Positions 33,961 to 44,683 are shown, counted from the stretch's first letter. The stretch: DNA of 64,000 bases from Sulfurifustis variabilis (GCF_002355415.1 NZ_AP014936.1:682001-746000); one strand, 5' to 3'. A program made the numbers and translations. Notes: generated from the sequence alone by a model not told the origin.

Positions 33961-35156
33961 ACGCCTACGCATTCCCCGACGAGCGTGGCCACTTCGGCGC
34001 CTACGGCGGCATCTTCGTCGGCGAGACGCTGATGCAGCCGCTCATCGAGCTGCGCGAGGCGTACGGGCGTCTTCGCGCCGACCCGAAGTTCCAGGAGGAG
34101 TTCGCGGAAGACCTCCGTCTCTATGTCGGCCGGCCCTCGCCGCTCTATCCGGCGACACGCCTGACCGAGCGCTGGGGCGGCGCGCGCGTGTACCTCAAGC
34201 GCGAAGACCTGAACCACACCGGCGCGCACAAGATCAACAATACCGTAGGCCAGGCGCTGCTCGCGCGCTGCATGGGCAAGAAGCGCGTGATCGCCGAGAC
34301 CGGCGCCGGGCAGCACGGCGTGGCGACCGCGACGGTCGCGGCGCGCTTCGGGCTCAAGTGCGTGGTCTACATGGGCTCGGAGGACATGAGGCGGCAGGCG
34401 ATCAACGTCTACCGGATGAAGCTCCTCGGCGCCGAGGTGGTGCCGGTCGAGTCGGGCTCGAAGACACTCAAGGACGCGCTCAACGAGGCGATGCGCGACT
34501 GGGTGACGAACGTCGACGACACCTTCTATATCATCGGCACCGTCGCCGGCCCGCATCCGTATCCGCAGATGGTGCGCGACTTCCAGTCCGTGATCGGGCG
34601 CGAGGTGCGCTACCAGATCAGGGAGTTCGAGGGCCGGCTGCCCGATGCGCTCGTCGCCTGCGTGGGCGGGGGATCGAACGCGATGGGGCTCTTTTATCCG
34701 TTCCTCGACGAGCCTCAGGTGAAGTTGTACGGCGTCGAGGCGGCGGGCGACGGGCTCGAGACCGGACGCCATGCCGCGACGCTGTGCGCGGGTCGACCCG
34801 GAGTGCTGCACGGCAACCGCACTTACCTGCTGGAGACCGACGAGGGTCAGATCATCGAAACGCATTCGGTGTCGGCCGGGCTCGATTACCCGGGGGTCGG
34901 CCCGGAACACGCGTGGCTCAAGGACTCCGGTCGTGCCCACTACGTCGCGATCACCGATGCCGAGGCGATCGCGGCCTTCCACGAGACGACCCGCACGGAA
35001 GGGATCATGCCGGCGCTCGAGTCGAGCCACGCGCTTGCCTACGGCAAGCAGCTCGCCCGAGAGCTGGGCAGGAAGAAAAACGTCGTGATCAGCCTGTCGG
35101 GGCGGGGCGACAAGGATATCCATACCGTGGCTGCACTCGAGGGGATCAAATTCTAG
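33957..35156 (+). CDS. trpB: Tryptophan synthase beta chain
   Basis: PLP enzyme that joins indole and serine. The protein is 399 aa. The PLP lysine is Lys92 in [11 protein letters not shown], with the phosphate loop [10 protein letters not shown] and the QHGVATA motif. It ends at TAG 35154-35156, whose last G is the first base of the trpA GTG, a very tight coupling for two subunits of one complex. Confidence 0.96.
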   Translation: MNAYAFPDERGHFGAYGGIFVGETLMQPLIELREAYGRLRADPKFQEEFAEDLRLYVGRPSPLYPATRLTERWGGARVYLKREDLNHTGAHKINNTVGQALLARCMGKKRVIAETGAGQHGVATATVAARFGLKCVVYMGSEDMRRQAINVYRMKLLGAEVVPVESGSKTLKDALNEAMRDWVTNVDDTFYIIGTVAGPHPYPQMVRDFQSVIGREVRYQIREFEGRLPDALVACVGGGSNAMGLFYPFLDEPQVKLYGVEAAGDGLETGRHAATLCAGRPGVLHGNRTYLLETDEGQIIETHSVSAGLDYPGVGPEHAWLKDSGRAHYVAITDAEAIAAFHETTRTEGIMPALESSHALAYGKQLARELGRKKNVVISLSGRGDKDIHTVAALEGIKF

Positions 35157-35988
35157 TGTCGCGCCTCGCCCAGCAGTTCGCGATTTTGAAGAAGCAGCGC
35201 CGGACGGCGCTGATTCCCTACGTGATGGCGGGCGACCCGGCCCCCTGGATCACCGTGCCGCTCATGCATGCGCTCGTGCGCTCGGGGGTGAACGTGATCG
35301 AGCTCGGCGTCCCGTTTTCGGACCCCATGGCGGACGGTCCCATCATCCAGCGCGCGGCAGAGCGGGCGATCAAGCACCATATCGGGCTGAAGCGCGTCCT
35401 CGAAATCGTGCGCGAGTTCCGCACCAAGGATACGACGACGCCGATCGTCCTGATGGGCTACCTGAACCCGATTGAGGTGACAGGCCACGAGGCCTTCGCC
35501 GCCCAGGCCGAGGCAGCGGGCGTGGACGGGGTGCTGACGGTCGACCTGCCGCCCGAGGAGGCCCAACCGGTGCTCGCGGCGTTCGAGCGCCACGGCCTCG
35601 ACCCCATCTTTCTGATCGCGCCGACCACCGGGCCGGACCGCATGCGTACCATCGCGCAGGCGGCCCGCGGCTTCATCTATTATGTATCCCTGCGAGGGGT
35701 CACGGGGGCGAGCCACCTGAACGTGAACGAAGTGAGCAGGAAGATCCAGGCGATCCGCCGGCTGACCGAGCTGCCGGTCGGTGTCGGGTTCGGCATCAGC
35801 GGTCCGGAGACCGCCGCGGAAGTCGCGCAATTCGCCGACGCGGTCGTCGTCGGCAGCGCCATCGTGCGGCGCATGGAGGAGAACGCGGCCCATCCCGAGC
35901 GCATCCTCGCCGAAGTCCCGTCCTTCGTGGGCCGCCTGCGCTCCGCGATGGACCGCGCGAGCGAAACCCGCGCGGCAGGAGGCGCGCG

Positions 35989-35992
<4 letters not shown>
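35156..35992 (+). CDS. trpA: Tryptophan synthase alpha chain
   Basis: Cleaves indole-glycerol phosphate to indole, which is channelled to TrpB. The protein is 278 aa from GTG 35156. Catalytic Glu is in [16 protein letters not shown], and catalytic Asp in [13 protein letters not shown] near residue 60 of the second motif. [11 protein letters not shown] and GFGISGPE phosphate loops are present. GAGGGG upstream lies in the end of trpB. It overlaps accD by 4 nt. Confidence 0.95.
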
Positions 35993-36891
<899 letters not shown>

Positions 36892-36904
36892 CACGCGCCC
36901 GAAC

Positions 36905-38176
36905 GTGCGCTCCCTCGGCGACTGGCTCGCCTGGATCGAGAAGCTCCATCCCCGGACGATCGAGCTCGGTCTCGAGCGCGTCGCGGCGGTGCTCGAGCGC
37001 ATGGGCCTGCGCCATCCGCCGTTCACGGTCCTCACCGTCGGCGGAACGAACGGCAAAGGTTCCACGGTGGCGCTGTGCGACGCGATGCTGCGTGCCGCGG
37101 GCTATCGGGTCGGCGCCTACACCTCGCCTCACCTCATCCGCTACAACGAGCGCGTACGCGTCGACGGCGTCATGGCGACGGACGCCGAGCTGACGGCGGC
37201 CTTCGAGCGCATCGAGGCGTCGCGCGGACAGACGCCGCTCACTTACTTCGAGTACGGCACGCTCGCCGCATTGGACGTTCTGCGCGAAAAGGACGTCGAC
37301 ATCGCCGTGCTCGAGGTGGGGATGGGCGGGAGGCTCGACGCCGTGAACGCGGTCGATCCGGTGGCGGCGGTCGTGACCTCCATCGGCATCGACCATACCG
37401 CCTGGCTCGGACCCGACCGGGAAAGCATCGGGCGGGAGAAGGCGGGAATCTTCAGGGAGAACGTCCCCGCCGTCTGCGGAGACGCCGACCCGCCGCGCAG
37501 CCTGCTCGACGCCGCCCGCGAGGTGGGGGCGCGGCTTTACCTTCTCGGTCGCGATTTCGAGGCGGAGCCGGCGACCAACGGCTGGAACTTCCGTTTCGGG
37601 GCGCGCGTGCGCACGGGCCTGCCATACCCCCGGCTGCGCGGCGCCCACCAGCTCCGCAACGCGGCCGCCGCGCTCGCGGCGCTCGAAACGCTGACGGATC
37701 GTTTTCCCGTCACCCAGGCCCACATCCGCGAAGGGCTGGTGACGGCATTCGTCCCCGGGCGGTTCCAGGTTCTGCCCGGCGCGCCCACGGTGGTGCTCGA
37801 CGTGGCGCACAACGTCGAAGCGGCCCGGGCGCTGGCCGAAACGCTGCGCCAACACCGGGTTGCCGGCCGCACGCTCGCGGTCTTCGGGATGCTGATCGAC
37901 AAGCCGATCGCCGAGGTTGCCGCGGTGATGCGGCCGCTCATCGACGAGTGGCACGTCGCGGTACTCGACGGCGCGCGAGCGGCCACCGCCGAGCAGTCGG
38001 TACAAGCGCTGAAGCAGGGCGGGGTGGACAGACCCGTCGCCTGTCATGCCGGAGCGCATGCCGCCTTCGAGGCGGCCCGGCACGCTGCCGGCGCGGGAGA
38101 CCGCATCGTGGTGTTTGGCTCGTTCTACACCGTCGGTGGTATACTGGCGCACCTCGATCCGGCGGGTAGCCCCTAG
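36905..38176 (+). CDS. folC: Bifunctional folylpolyglutamate synthase / dihydrofolate synthase
   Basis: Mur-ligase-like enzyme that joins glutamate to dihydropteroate and extends the folate polyglutamate tail. The protein is 423 aa with the P-loop VGGTNGKGSTVALC near residue 45, YTSPHLIRYNERVRVDG, EVGMGGRLDAVN and the C-terminal LDVAHNVEAAR. It starts GTG 36905 after accD. dedD, cvpA and purF follow, as in E. coli and Pseudomonas. Confidence 0.95.
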   Translation: MRSLGDWLAWIEKLHPRTIELGLERVAAVLERMGLRHPPFTVLTVGGTNGKGSTVALCDAMLRAAGYRVGAYTSPHLIRYNERVRVDGVMATDAELTAAFERIEASRGQTPLTYFEYGTLAALDVLREKDVDIAVLEVGMGGRLDAVNAVDPVAAVVTSIGIDHTAWLGPDRESIGREKAGIFRENVPAVCGDADPPRSLLDAAREVGARLYLLGRDFEAEPATNGWNFRFGARVRTGLPYPRLRGAHQLRNAAAALAALETLTDRFPVTQAHIREGLVTAFVPGRFQVLPGAPTVVLDVAHNVEAARALAETLRQHRVAGRTLAVFGMLIDKPIAEVAAVMRPLIDEWHVAVLDGARAATAEQSVQALKQGGVDRPVACHAGAHAAFEAARHAAGAGDRIVVFGSFYTVGGILAHLDPAGSP

Positions 38177-38302
38177 AATCAAGCCCGCCGCGGCCCACGG
38201 ACCGGGCACTCAACAATGTAACGTGAAGCGGGCGCGCGCCTGTCCGTGACCCGAGCGAGTTGAAAGGCCAGGACGGTTCGTCGGCCATCTTCCGGACCCT
38301 TC

Positions 38303-38926
38303 ATGACGCAGAAAGATCCCGGCACGGAGTTCAACCCCAGACACCGGATCCTCGGCGCCGTCATCCTCGTCACCGCCGCCGTGATCTTCGTTCCGATGAT
38401 ACTCAGCGAGCGGGATCCGCCGACCTCTACCGTCGCCGTCGCGCCGACGACGGTTCGCCTCGACGATCGGCAGAGCGAGGAGGTAAAGGTCGCGGTGACC
38501 GATCTCCGCCGGCCGAACACCGAATCGCCGTCCGCCAAACCCGCCCTGGTGTCCGTGACGGCGGCATCGTCTTCCGCCGGCGCCGCAACGCCGGCCCCCG
38601 TGCCGGCCGAGCCGACGGCCAAGGCCGCGACCACCCAGGCCGCGAAACCCGCGGTGAAGGCCGAGCCCACGAAGACCGCCGCCAAGCTCGATCGGGGATG
38701 GGTCGTGCAGGTGGGCACGTTCTCCAATATCACGAATGCCGAGCGGCTCGAGGACAAGCTGCGCGAGCAGGGACACGCGGTGCGGACCGAGCGCATCACG
38801 CTCGATGCCGGCAAGGCGGTGCGTCTGCAGGTCGGTCCCTTTCGCGACAAGGCGCTCGCGCTCAAGGCCCAGGCGCAGATCCAGAAGGAGATCGGGTTGC
38901 AGGGCGTCGTGCTCGCTTACCCGTAG
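38303..38926 (+). CDS. dedD: SPOR domain protein, DedD-like
   Basis: Inner-membrane division protein that binds denuded septal glycan through its SPOR domain. The protein is 207 aa: short cytoplasmic N-terminus, membrane helix at about 17-36, a long low-complexity linker rich in Ala, Pro, Thr and Lys (about 70-130), and a C-terminal SPOR domain ([25 protein letters not shown]...VRLQVGPF). The gene symbol rests on domain layout and position between folC and cvpA. Confidence 0.85.
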   Translation: MTQKDPGTEFNPRHRILGAVILVTAAVIFVPMILSERDPPTSTVAVAPTTVRLDDRQSEEVKVAVTDLRRPNTESPSAKPALVSVTAASSSAGAATPAPVPAEPTAKAATTQAAKPAVKAEPTKTAAKLDRGWVVQVGTFSNITNAERLEDKLREQGHAVRTERITLDAGKAVRLQVGPFRDKALALKAQAQIQKEIGLQGVVLAYP

Positions 38927-38950
38927 CGCTCGCCGCCCCGTGGTCGCCGA

Positions 38951-39457
38951 GTGTCTTTCGACGTGAACGCCTTCGACTACCTGATGCTGACCGTGCTCGT
39001 CGCCTTCATGTTCACGGGCGCGCTGCGCGGCTTCGTGCTCGAGGTGCTGTCGCTGGTCCTTTGGCCGGTTTCGGCGTTCATCGCCTGGCTGTTCGCGGAG
39101 CCCGCCGCATCGTGGTTCGACAGCCTGATCAACGAACCGCAGCTGCGCCTGGTCGCCGCGTTCGTGGTCGTGTTTCTGGTGGTGTTCCTGATCGGCACCG
39201 TGGTCGTTTACTTCGTCAACCGGATCCTGCCGCTGCGCGGCGCCCTCCGCACGCCGAACGTCGTGCTCGGCGGCATCGTGGGACTCCTGCGCGGGGGCAT
39301 CATCCTGGTGATCGTGTTCCTCGTCGCCGGCATCACCGCGTTGCCGCAGCGCACGTGGTGGCGCGAGTCCCTCTTCGCGCCGCACCTGCAGCGTGCCGCG
39401 GTATCCGTCAAGCAATATCTCCCGCAGGATGTTGCCCGGCATATCCGCTATGGCTAG
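38951..39457 (+). CDS. cvpA: CvpA family membrane protein
   Basis: A 168-aa inner-membrane protein with four hydrophobic helices (about 6-25, 28-50, 62-85 and 100-122). The sequence [23 protein letters not shown] and the [10 protein letters not shown] motif are typical. In E. coli the family is needed for colicin V production and purF expression; its molecular role remains uncertain. It starts GTG 38951 and is 26 nt before purF. Confidence 0.9.
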   Translation: MSFDVNAFDYLMLTVLVAFMFTGALRGFVLEVLSLVLWPVSAFIAWLFAEPAASWFDSLINEPQLRLVAAFVVVFLVVFLIGTVVVYFVNRILPLRGALRTPNVVLGGIVGLLRGGIILVIVFLVAGITALPQRTWWRESLFAPHLQRAAVSVKQYLPQDVARHIRYG

Positions 39458-39483
39458 ACTGTTTTTTTAACCGGAGCAGGTTC

Positions 39484-41007
39484 ATGTGCGGCATCGTCGG
39501 CGTCCTCGGTAAGGGTACCGTGAACCAGGCCCTTTACGACGGGCTCACGGTCTTGCAGCACCGCGGGCAGGACGCCGCGGGCATCATGACGAGCGACGGC
39601 AAGCGCGTGTACCTGCGCAAGGACAACGGCCTGGTGCGGGACGTGTTCCAGCAGCGGCACATGGAAGGGCTCGTCGGAAACATGGGCATTGGCCACGCGC
39701 GCTACCCCACGGCCGGATGCGACACGCCGAACGAAGCCCAGCCGTTCTACGTGAACTCCCCGTTCGGCCTCGCGATCGCGCACAACGGCAACCTGACGAA
39801 CGCCGACCGGCTGGCCGAGGAGCTGTTCCGCGAGGACCTCCGGCACATCAACACCACCTCCGATTCGGAGATCCTGCTCAACGTCCTGGCGCACGAGCTC
39901 CATGCCGTGAGCCGCCTGCGGCTTTCGCCCGACGACATCTTTCGCGCGGTCGCGGCCGTGCACCGGCGGGCGCGCGGCGCGTATGCCGTGGTCGTGCTGA
40001 TCGTCGGCTTCGGCATCCTCGCCTTCCGCGACCCGCACGGCATCCGCCCGCTGGTCTACGGGCGGCGCGAGACCGACAAGGGTCCGGAGCACATGATCGC
40101 TTCGGAGTCGGTCGCGCTCGACGTGCTCGGCTTCAAGCTGGTGCGCGACGTCGGTCCGGGCGAGGCGGTGTTCATCGACATGGAGGGGCAGGTGCACTGG
40201 CGCCAGTGCGCGGACAACCCGCAGCATACGCCCTGCATCTTCGAGTTCGTGTACTTCGCCCGGCCGGACTCCATGATCGACGGCATCTACGTGCACAAGA
40301 CGCGCCTGCGCATGGGCGAAAAGCTCGCGCAGAAGATCAAGCGCGAATGGAAGCACCTCGACATCGAGACGGTCATTCCGATCCCGGACACCTCGCGCAC
40401 GGCTGCGCTGCAGATGTCGTACGCGCTCGGCGTCAAGTTCCGCGAGGGGTTCATCAAGAACCGCTACATCGGCCGCACGTTCATCATGCCGGGGCAGGCG
40501 GAGCGCAAGAAGTCCGTCCGCGCCAAGCTCAACGCCATCGACGTCGAATTCAAGGGCAGGAACGTGCTGCTGGTCGACGACTCGATCGTACGCGGCACGA
40601 CGTCGGCCCAGATCATCCAGATGGCCCGCGAGGCGGGGGCGCGCAAGGTGTACTTTGCCTCCGCGGCTCCTCCGGTCCGGTACCCGAACGTTTACGGCAT
40701 CGACATGCCGGCCGCGAGCGAGCTCGTCGCGTCCGGGCGGACCGAGGACGAGGTGTGCCGCCTGATCGGCGCCGACGCCCTCATCTACCAGGACCTGCCC
40801 GATCTCATCGAGTCGGCACGCGAGGGCAACCCGCGCATCAGCCGTTTCGACGCTTCCTGCTTCGACGGCGTGTACGTGACCGGGGACGTGAGCCTCGACT
40901 ACCTGAAGAAGGTGGAGCGCAACCGCAACGACGCGGCGCGGAGCAAGCGGGCGGCCGCGGGTGGGAACGAGCAGCAGACCGCCGAGGTGTTGACGTTCCC
41001 GCGCTGA
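39484..41007 (+). CDS. purF: Amidophosphoribosyltransferase
   Basis: First committed step of purine synthesis: PRPP and glutamine to phosphoribosylamine. The protein is 507 aa and begins Met-Cys, so Cys2 becomes the N-terminal nucleophile without a propeptide. Glutaminase motifs are [11 protein letters not shown] and GIGHARYPT; the PRPP loop is [19 protein letters not shown]-type C-terminal extension ends near the Lys/Arg-rich tail. It closes the cvpA-purF pair, and the 465-bp gap after it is unusual for this window. Confidence 0.96.
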   Translation: MCGIVGVLGKGTVNQALYDGLTVLQHRGQDAAGIMTSDGKRVYLRKDNGLVRDVFQQRHMEGLVGNMGIGHARYPTAGCDTPNEAQPFYVNSPFGLAIAHNGNLTNADRLAEELFREDLRHINTTSDSEILLNVLAHELHAVSRLRLSPDDIFRAVAAVHRRARGAYAVVVLIVGFGILAFRDPHGIRPLVYGRRETDKGPEHMIASESVALDVLGFKLVRDVGPGEAVFIDMEGQVHWRQCADNPQHTPCIFEFVYFARPDSMIDGIYVHKTRLRMGEKLAQKIKREWKHLDIETVIPIPDTSRTAALQMSYALGVKFREGFIKNRYIGRTFIMPGQAERKKSVRAKLNAIDVEFKGRNVLLVDDSIVRGTTSAQIIQMAREAGARKVYFASAAPPVRYPNVYGIDMPAASELVASGRTEDEVCRLIGADALIYQDLPDLIESAREGNPRISRFDASCFDGVYVTGDVSLDYLKKVERNRNDAARSKRAAAGGNEQQTAEVLTFPR

Positions 41008-41051
41008 CACCACGCCGAGTTACTGGCGTGGAAAGGCGAGGACCCTCTCCC

Positions 41052-41183
41052 CTTTCCCGCTGCGCATCCTGCTGCGCGGGAAAGTCCAGGGCCGCCTTCC
41101 TGGCGGCCCGCCCGGCGGCGCGAACGTCCACTGGACGTTCGCGAAGGCCTCTCCCTCTCCCGCTCGCGCGGGAGAGGGAGAGA
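41052..41183. repeat. Multi-hairpin element
   Basis: Four stems in 132 bp. They are CTTTCCCGC with GCGGGAAAG (41052-41084), GGGCCGCC-TTCCT-GGCGGCCC (41089-41109), a perfect 25-bp palindrome with arms CGCGAACGTCCA and TGGACGTTCGCG (41119-41143), and a 15-bp stem with arms CTCTCCCTCTCCCGC and GCGGGAGAGGGAGAG (41149-41182). The CTCTCCC/GGGAGAGGG style recalls short dispersed repeats common in proteobacterial intergenic regions. It is non-coding. No transposase or flanking target duplication was seen. Confidence 0.7.
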
Positions 41184-41215
41184 AGAAAGTCCTTTACATC
41201 GCATTCCTGGCCGCG

Positions 41216-41242
41216 TTGACAGGTCTCGACCTGTGTTATACG
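41216..41242 (+). promoter_or_regulatory. metZ promoter with operator-like palindrome
   Basis: A perfect -35 TTGACA (41216-41221) is followed by TATACG (41237-41242, spacing 15) or TACGTT (41239-41244, spacing 17). Between them lies a perfect inverted repeat ACAGGTC-TC-GACCTGT (41219-41234). Transcription would start near 41249, just before the riboswitch at 41251, which supports the assignment. Confidence 0.6.
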
Positions 41243-41250
41243 TTCCATTT

Positions 41251-41305
41251 CGATCGCGCCGATTTGAGTTCAGCTTGCGGGCGCGCAACAAATGCAGCTA
41301 AAGCG
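41251..41305 (+). ncRNA. SAM-II riboswitch
   Basis: Matches the H-type pseudoknot S-adenosylmethionine aptamer SAM-II. Helix P1 is CGCGCC (41255-41260) with GGCGCG (41280-41285). The loop has GATTTGA then AGCTTGC (41272-41278). The latter pairs with GCAGCT (41294-41299) apart from one bulged base to form the pseudoknot. The joining segment CAACAAAT and the end GCTAAA agree with the conserved family pattern AAATGYAGCTAAA. It lies upstream of metZ, a usual SAM-II target, and directly before a terminator, so high SAM should lower metZ expression. Confidence 0.85.
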
Positions 41306-41310
41306 AAGCG

Positions 41311-41342
41311 AAACCCGCTCAGGCTGCGCCGCGGGTTTTTTT
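41311..41342 (+). terminator. Riboswitch-linked intrinsic terminator
   Basis: AAACCCGC (41311-41318) pairs with GCGGGTTT (41331-41338) around a 12-nt loop, followed by seven T (41336-41342). It starts 6 nt after the SAM-II aptamer and ends 130 nt before metZ, so it is the probable expression platform. It would also stop any read-through from purF. Confidence 0.85.
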
Positions 41343-41472
41343 GTGCCCTCCAGGGACGGCGTAATGCCGCGAGAGCGCATGGATGCGCGGAGCGCACGGG
41401 TGGGAGAGAGGCCAGCAGGCGCGCCGCGCGCCGGCCCGGCCGCCCGCGGCCGGATGAGTTAGCGAGGTCACC

Positions 41473-42654
41473 ATGTCGCACGACGAGGAGCAGTGGGGTC
41501 CGGCCACCCGCGCGGTGCGCGCGGGCCAGGTCCGCACCAGCGAGGGCGAGCACGCCGAGCCGATCTTTCCGACCTCGAGCTTCGCCTTCAAGAGCGCGGC
41601 CGAGGCGGCCGCGCGCTTCTCGGGCGAGAGTCCGGGCAACATCTACTCGCGCTTCACGAACCCGACGGTGCGCACGTTCGAGCAGCGCCTCGCGGCGCTG
41701 GAGGGGGGCGAGCGGTGCGTGGCCTTCGCCTCCGGCATGGCGGCGATCCTCGCGATCTGCCTCGGGCTGCTCAGGAGCGGCGATCACATCGTCGCCTCGC
41801 GCTCGATCTTCGGCACGACGGTCATGCTGTTCCAGAACTACCTCGCGCGTTTCGGCGTCGAGACCAGCTTCGTGCCGCTCACGGCGTATGACGCGTGGGA
41901 GCGGGCCGTGCGGCCGAACACCCGGCTCTTCTTCGTCGAGACGCCCTCGAACCCGCTGACGGAAGTGGCCGACATCGCCCGGCTCGCCAAGCTTGCCCAC
42001 GCCCATAAGGCGCTCCTCGCCGTGGACAACTGCTTCTGCACGCCCGCGCTGCAGCTCCCGATTCCGCTCGGCGCCGACCTGGTGATCCATTCCGCCACCA
42101 AGTACCTGGACGGACAGGGGCGCTGCGTCGGGGGCGCCGTCGTGGGGAGCGAGACGCTCGTCGGCAAGGAGATCTTCGGCGTGCTGCGGACGGCCGGGCC
42201 GAGCATGAGCCCCTTCAACGCCTGGGTTTTCCTCAAGGGCCTCGAGACCCTGCCGCTGCGCATGAAGGCGCACAGCGAGAACGCGCTCGAGTTGGCGCTG
42301 TGGCTCGAGCGCCAGCCGCGCGTGAAGCGGGTCTACTTTCCGGGTCTCGCGTCGCACCCGCAGCATGCGCTGGCACGCCGTCAGCAGACGGGCTTCGGCG
42401 GCATCGTCTCCTTCGAGGTCGAGGGCGGAAAGGACGGCGCCTGGCGCCTGATCGACTCGACGCGCCTGATCTCCATCACCGCGAATCTCGGAGACACGAA
42501 GACCACGATCACCCACCCCGCGACGACGACGCACGGCCGCCTCACGCCGGAACAGCGCGCCGAGGCCGGCATCAGCGACGGACTCGTGCGTGTCTCGGTC
42601 GGCCTCGAAGACGTCGAGGATCTGCAACGCGACTTGGCCCGCGGGCTGGGGTAG
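41473..42654 (+). CDS. metZ: O-succinylhomoserine sulfhydrylase
   Basis: PLP enzyme that makes homocysteine directly from O-succinylhomoserine and sulfide, bypassing cystathionine. The protein is 393 aa of the Cys/Met metabolism PLP family. The PLP lysine is Lys210 in IHSATKYLDGQGR, and SRFTNPTV, FASGMAAI and VETPSNPL are typical. The purF-metZ order and length favour MetZ over MetY or MetB, but acyl specificity cannot be read with certainty. It is controlled by the SAM-II riboswitch upstream. Confidence 0.92.
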   Translation: MSHDEEQWGPATRAVRAGQVRTSEGEHAEPIFPTSSFAFKSAAEAAARFSGESPGNIYSRFTNPTVRTFEQRLAALEGGERCVAFASGMAAILAICLGLLRSGDHIVASRSIFGTTVMLFQNYLARFGVETSFVPLTAYDAWERAVRPNTRLFFVETPSNPLTEVADIARLAKLAHAHKALLAVDNCFCTPALQLPIPLGADLVIHSATKYLDGQGRCVGGAVVGSETLVGKEIFGVLRTAGPSMSPFNAWVFLKGLETLPLRMKAHSENALELALWLERQPRVKRVYFPGLASHPQHALARRQQTGFGGIVSFEVEGGKDGAWRLIDSTRLISITANLGDTKTTITHPATTTHGRLTPEQRAEAGISDGLVRVSVGLEDVEDLQRDLARGLG

Positions 42655-42665
42655 AGACAGGCGCC

Positions 42666-43895
42666 GTGGCCCTCGATCCGCGGCGGGCGTTGCTCGAGAT
42701 CTTCGAGGCCGCCGTCTCCGCGGTGAACGGGGCACGGCGTGTTCGCGAGTTTCTGCAGGCGCACCCGCCCGCCGGTCCTGTCCATCTCATCGCTGTCGGC
42801 AAGGCCGCCTGTCCGATGGCCCGCGGCGCCGCCGAGGCGCTCGGCGACGGTGTTCGCCGCGGACTCGTCATCACCAAGCATGGCTACGCAGAGCCGCTGC
42901 CCTGGCCGGTCCTCCCCGCGGGTCATCCCGTTCCGGATTCCGCGAGTCTCGCGGCGGGCGATCGCCTGCTCGAGTACATCAAGGAGCTCCCGCCCGATGC
43001 GTCCGTGCTGGTGCTGCTCTCCGGCGGTGCCTCGGCGCTCGTCGAGCGCCTCCCGGAAGGTGCGGGACTCGAGCACCTGCGCAGCCTGAACGAGTGGATT
43101 CTCGCCTCCGGCCGGGACATCTCCGCGGCGAACCGCATCCGCAAGCGCCTCTCGCTCATCAAGGGCGGCCGGCTCGCCGCGCTGCTGTCGCCGCGGAAGA
43201 CGCTGTGCCTCGCCGTCTCCGACGTGCCGGGCGACGACCCGCGGTACATCGGCTCCGGGCCGCTCGTCGCCGACGCATCGATCGGCCAGGAACCGATCGA
43301 CGACGCGCCGCCGGAGCTGCGCGCGCTGCTGGAGCACGCGCCGCCCGTGCCGGTTGAGGGTGACCCGGTCTTTACCGGAGTGCGTTTCGAGATCGTCGCG
43401 CGTCCGGAGGACGCGAAGCAGGCGGCCGCCCGGGCCGCGCGGGAACGAGGGCTCGCGGTGACGTGCGAAGCCGAGCCGCTGGCCGGCGACGCGCTCGCCG
43501 CCGGTGCCCGTCTCGCGACGCGGCTGTTACAATCCGGGCCTCGGCGCGTGCACGTCTGGGGCGGCGAGACGACCGTACGATTGCCATACGCGCCGGGGCG
43601 CGGCGGACGCAATCAGAGCCTGGCCCTGGCCGCCGCTGTGGTGCTCCGTGGTCACCCGCACAGCTTTCTGCTCGCCGCCGGAACGGACGGGACCGATGGC
43701 CCCACGGATGATGCCGGGGCGCTGGTGGACGGAGAGACGATCACCCGCGGAGAAGCGGCCGGCCTTTCCGCATCGGGCGCGCTCGCCCGCGCAGACGCGG
43801 GGACGTTTCTCGAGGCCAGCGGCGACTTGATCCGAACGGGACCGACGGGCACCAACGTGATGGATCTGGTACTCGGGCTGCGCCTGCCACCCTGA
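42666..43895 (+). CDS. Glycerate 2-kinase (DUF4147 / MOFRL family)
   Basis: Phosphorylates D-glycerate, usually to 2-phosphoglycerate, feeding glycolysis. The protein is 409 aa from GTG 42666. An N-terminal DUF4147 domain contains AVGKAACPMARGA, VLPAGHPVPDSAS, LLSGGASAL and KGGRLAALLSPRKTLCLAVSDVPGDDP. The C-terminal MOFRL domain contains VWGGETTVRLP, GRGGRNQSLALAAA and AAGTDGTDGPTDDAGA. It is 11 nt after metZ with no terminator between. The link to methionine synthesis is not obvious. Confidence 0.88.
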   Translation: MALDPRRALLEIFEAAVSAVNGARRVREFLQAHPPAGPVHLIAVGKAACPMARGAAEALGDGVRRGLVITKHGYAEPLPWPVLPAGHPVPDSASLAAGDRLLEYIKELPPDASVLVLLSGGASALVERLPEGAGLEHLRSLNEWILASGRDISAANRIRKRLSLIKGGRLAALLSPRKTLCLAVSDVPGDDPRYIGSGPLVADASIGQEPIDDAPPELRALLEHAPPVPVEGDPVFTGVRFEIVARPEDAKQAAARAARERGLAVTCEAEPLAGDALAAGARLATRLLQSGPRRVHVWGGETTVRLPYAPGRGGRNQSLALAAAVVLRGHPHSFLLAAGTDGTDGPTDDAGALVDGETITRGEAAGLSASGALARADAGTFLEASGDLIRTGPTGTNVMDLVLGLRLPP

Positions 43896-43912
43896 CAACG
43901 AGCCGGAATACG

Positions 43913-44638
43913 ATGACCCGATTCCTGTCGACTGCATTTCTCGCGGCATGCGCACTCGCCGCATGCACGCACGCCGCCGGCCCGGAGAAGGGGACCGCCC
44001 TCTATTTCGTGGAGGAGGAGGAAGGCACCGAAGCGGGCGGGACCCGCATGCTCATCACCCGCGAGTACCTTCGCATCGACGACGGCGTCGATGCCGGCGA
44101 TTTTCTGCTCTATCAGCGTGCCGACAAGACCATCTACAGCGTCAATGCGGCCGACGGGCTCGTGCTCGTCATCGGCCACCAGCCGGTCAAGTCGGCGGCC
44201 ACGGGTCTGACGCACGACGTGCAGCGGCGGAACGGGGAGCCGATTCCCGACGTGGCCGGCCGTAAAGTGGTTCACTACCGACTGCTCACGAACGGTCAGC
44301 TGTGCTACGACCTTTACGCCGCCGAGGGGCTGCTGCCGGACGCCGTTGCGGCGCTCGCCGAGTATCGCGAAAGCCTGGCCGGCGAGCAGGCCGTGGCCCT
44401 CGCCTCCACGCCAAAGGAGATGCAGTCGCCCTGCGACCTCGCGAACAACGTGTACCTGCCCGCGCGTCACCTGGCGCACGGCTTCCCGATCAGGCTGACC
44501 GAGACGACGCGCAACCCGGTTCGGACGCGGACGACCGAGCTGGTCGATTACAAGACGGGGTTGGCGATCGATCCGGAGCTCTTTCGTGTTCCGCAGGGCT
44601 ATCGTCGGCTGACGATCCAGGAACTGCGCGCCCGGTAG
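43913..44638 (+). CDS. Putative lipoprotein of unknown function
   Basis: A 241-aa protein with a lipoprotein signal: hydrophobic MTRFLSTAFLAACALAAC with lipobox LAAC at residues 15-18, so Cys18 is the likely lipidated residue. The rest is soluble, with two cysteines (QLCYDLY and SPCDLANNV) and no motif I recognise. It follows glycerate kinase by 17 nt. The frame has the codon bias of its neighbours. Function unknown. Confidence 0.75.
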   Translation: MTRFLSTAFLAACALAACTHAAGPEKGTALYFVEEEEGTEAGGTRMLITREYLRIDDGVDAGDFLLYQRADKTIYSVNAADGLVLVIGHQPVKSAATGLTHDVQRRNGEPIPDVAGRKVVHYRLLTNGQLCYDLYAAEGLLPDAVAALAEYRESLAGEQAVALASTPKEMQSPCDLANNVYLPARHLAHGFPIRLTETTRNPVRTRTTELVDYKTGLAIDPELFRVPQGYRRLTIQELRAR

Positions 44639-44683
44639 CCCGACAGGGGCTGAGGCCCGAGAGTTGTCTCGAGCGGGCCTGGC

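Larger units (their letters stand above)
41008..41472. other. purF-metZ intergenic region
   Basis: This 465-bp gap contains, in order, a run of four hairpins (41052-41183), a promoter with an operator-like palindrome (41216-41242), a SAM-II riboswitch (41251-41305), an intrinsic terminator (41311-41342), and a GC-rich stretch of 130 bp before metZ. That last stretch contains a perfect hairpin CCGGCCGC-CC-GCGGCCGG (41436-41453). No protein-coding gene is supported; open frames across it are GC-skewed artefacts. Confidence 0.75.
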
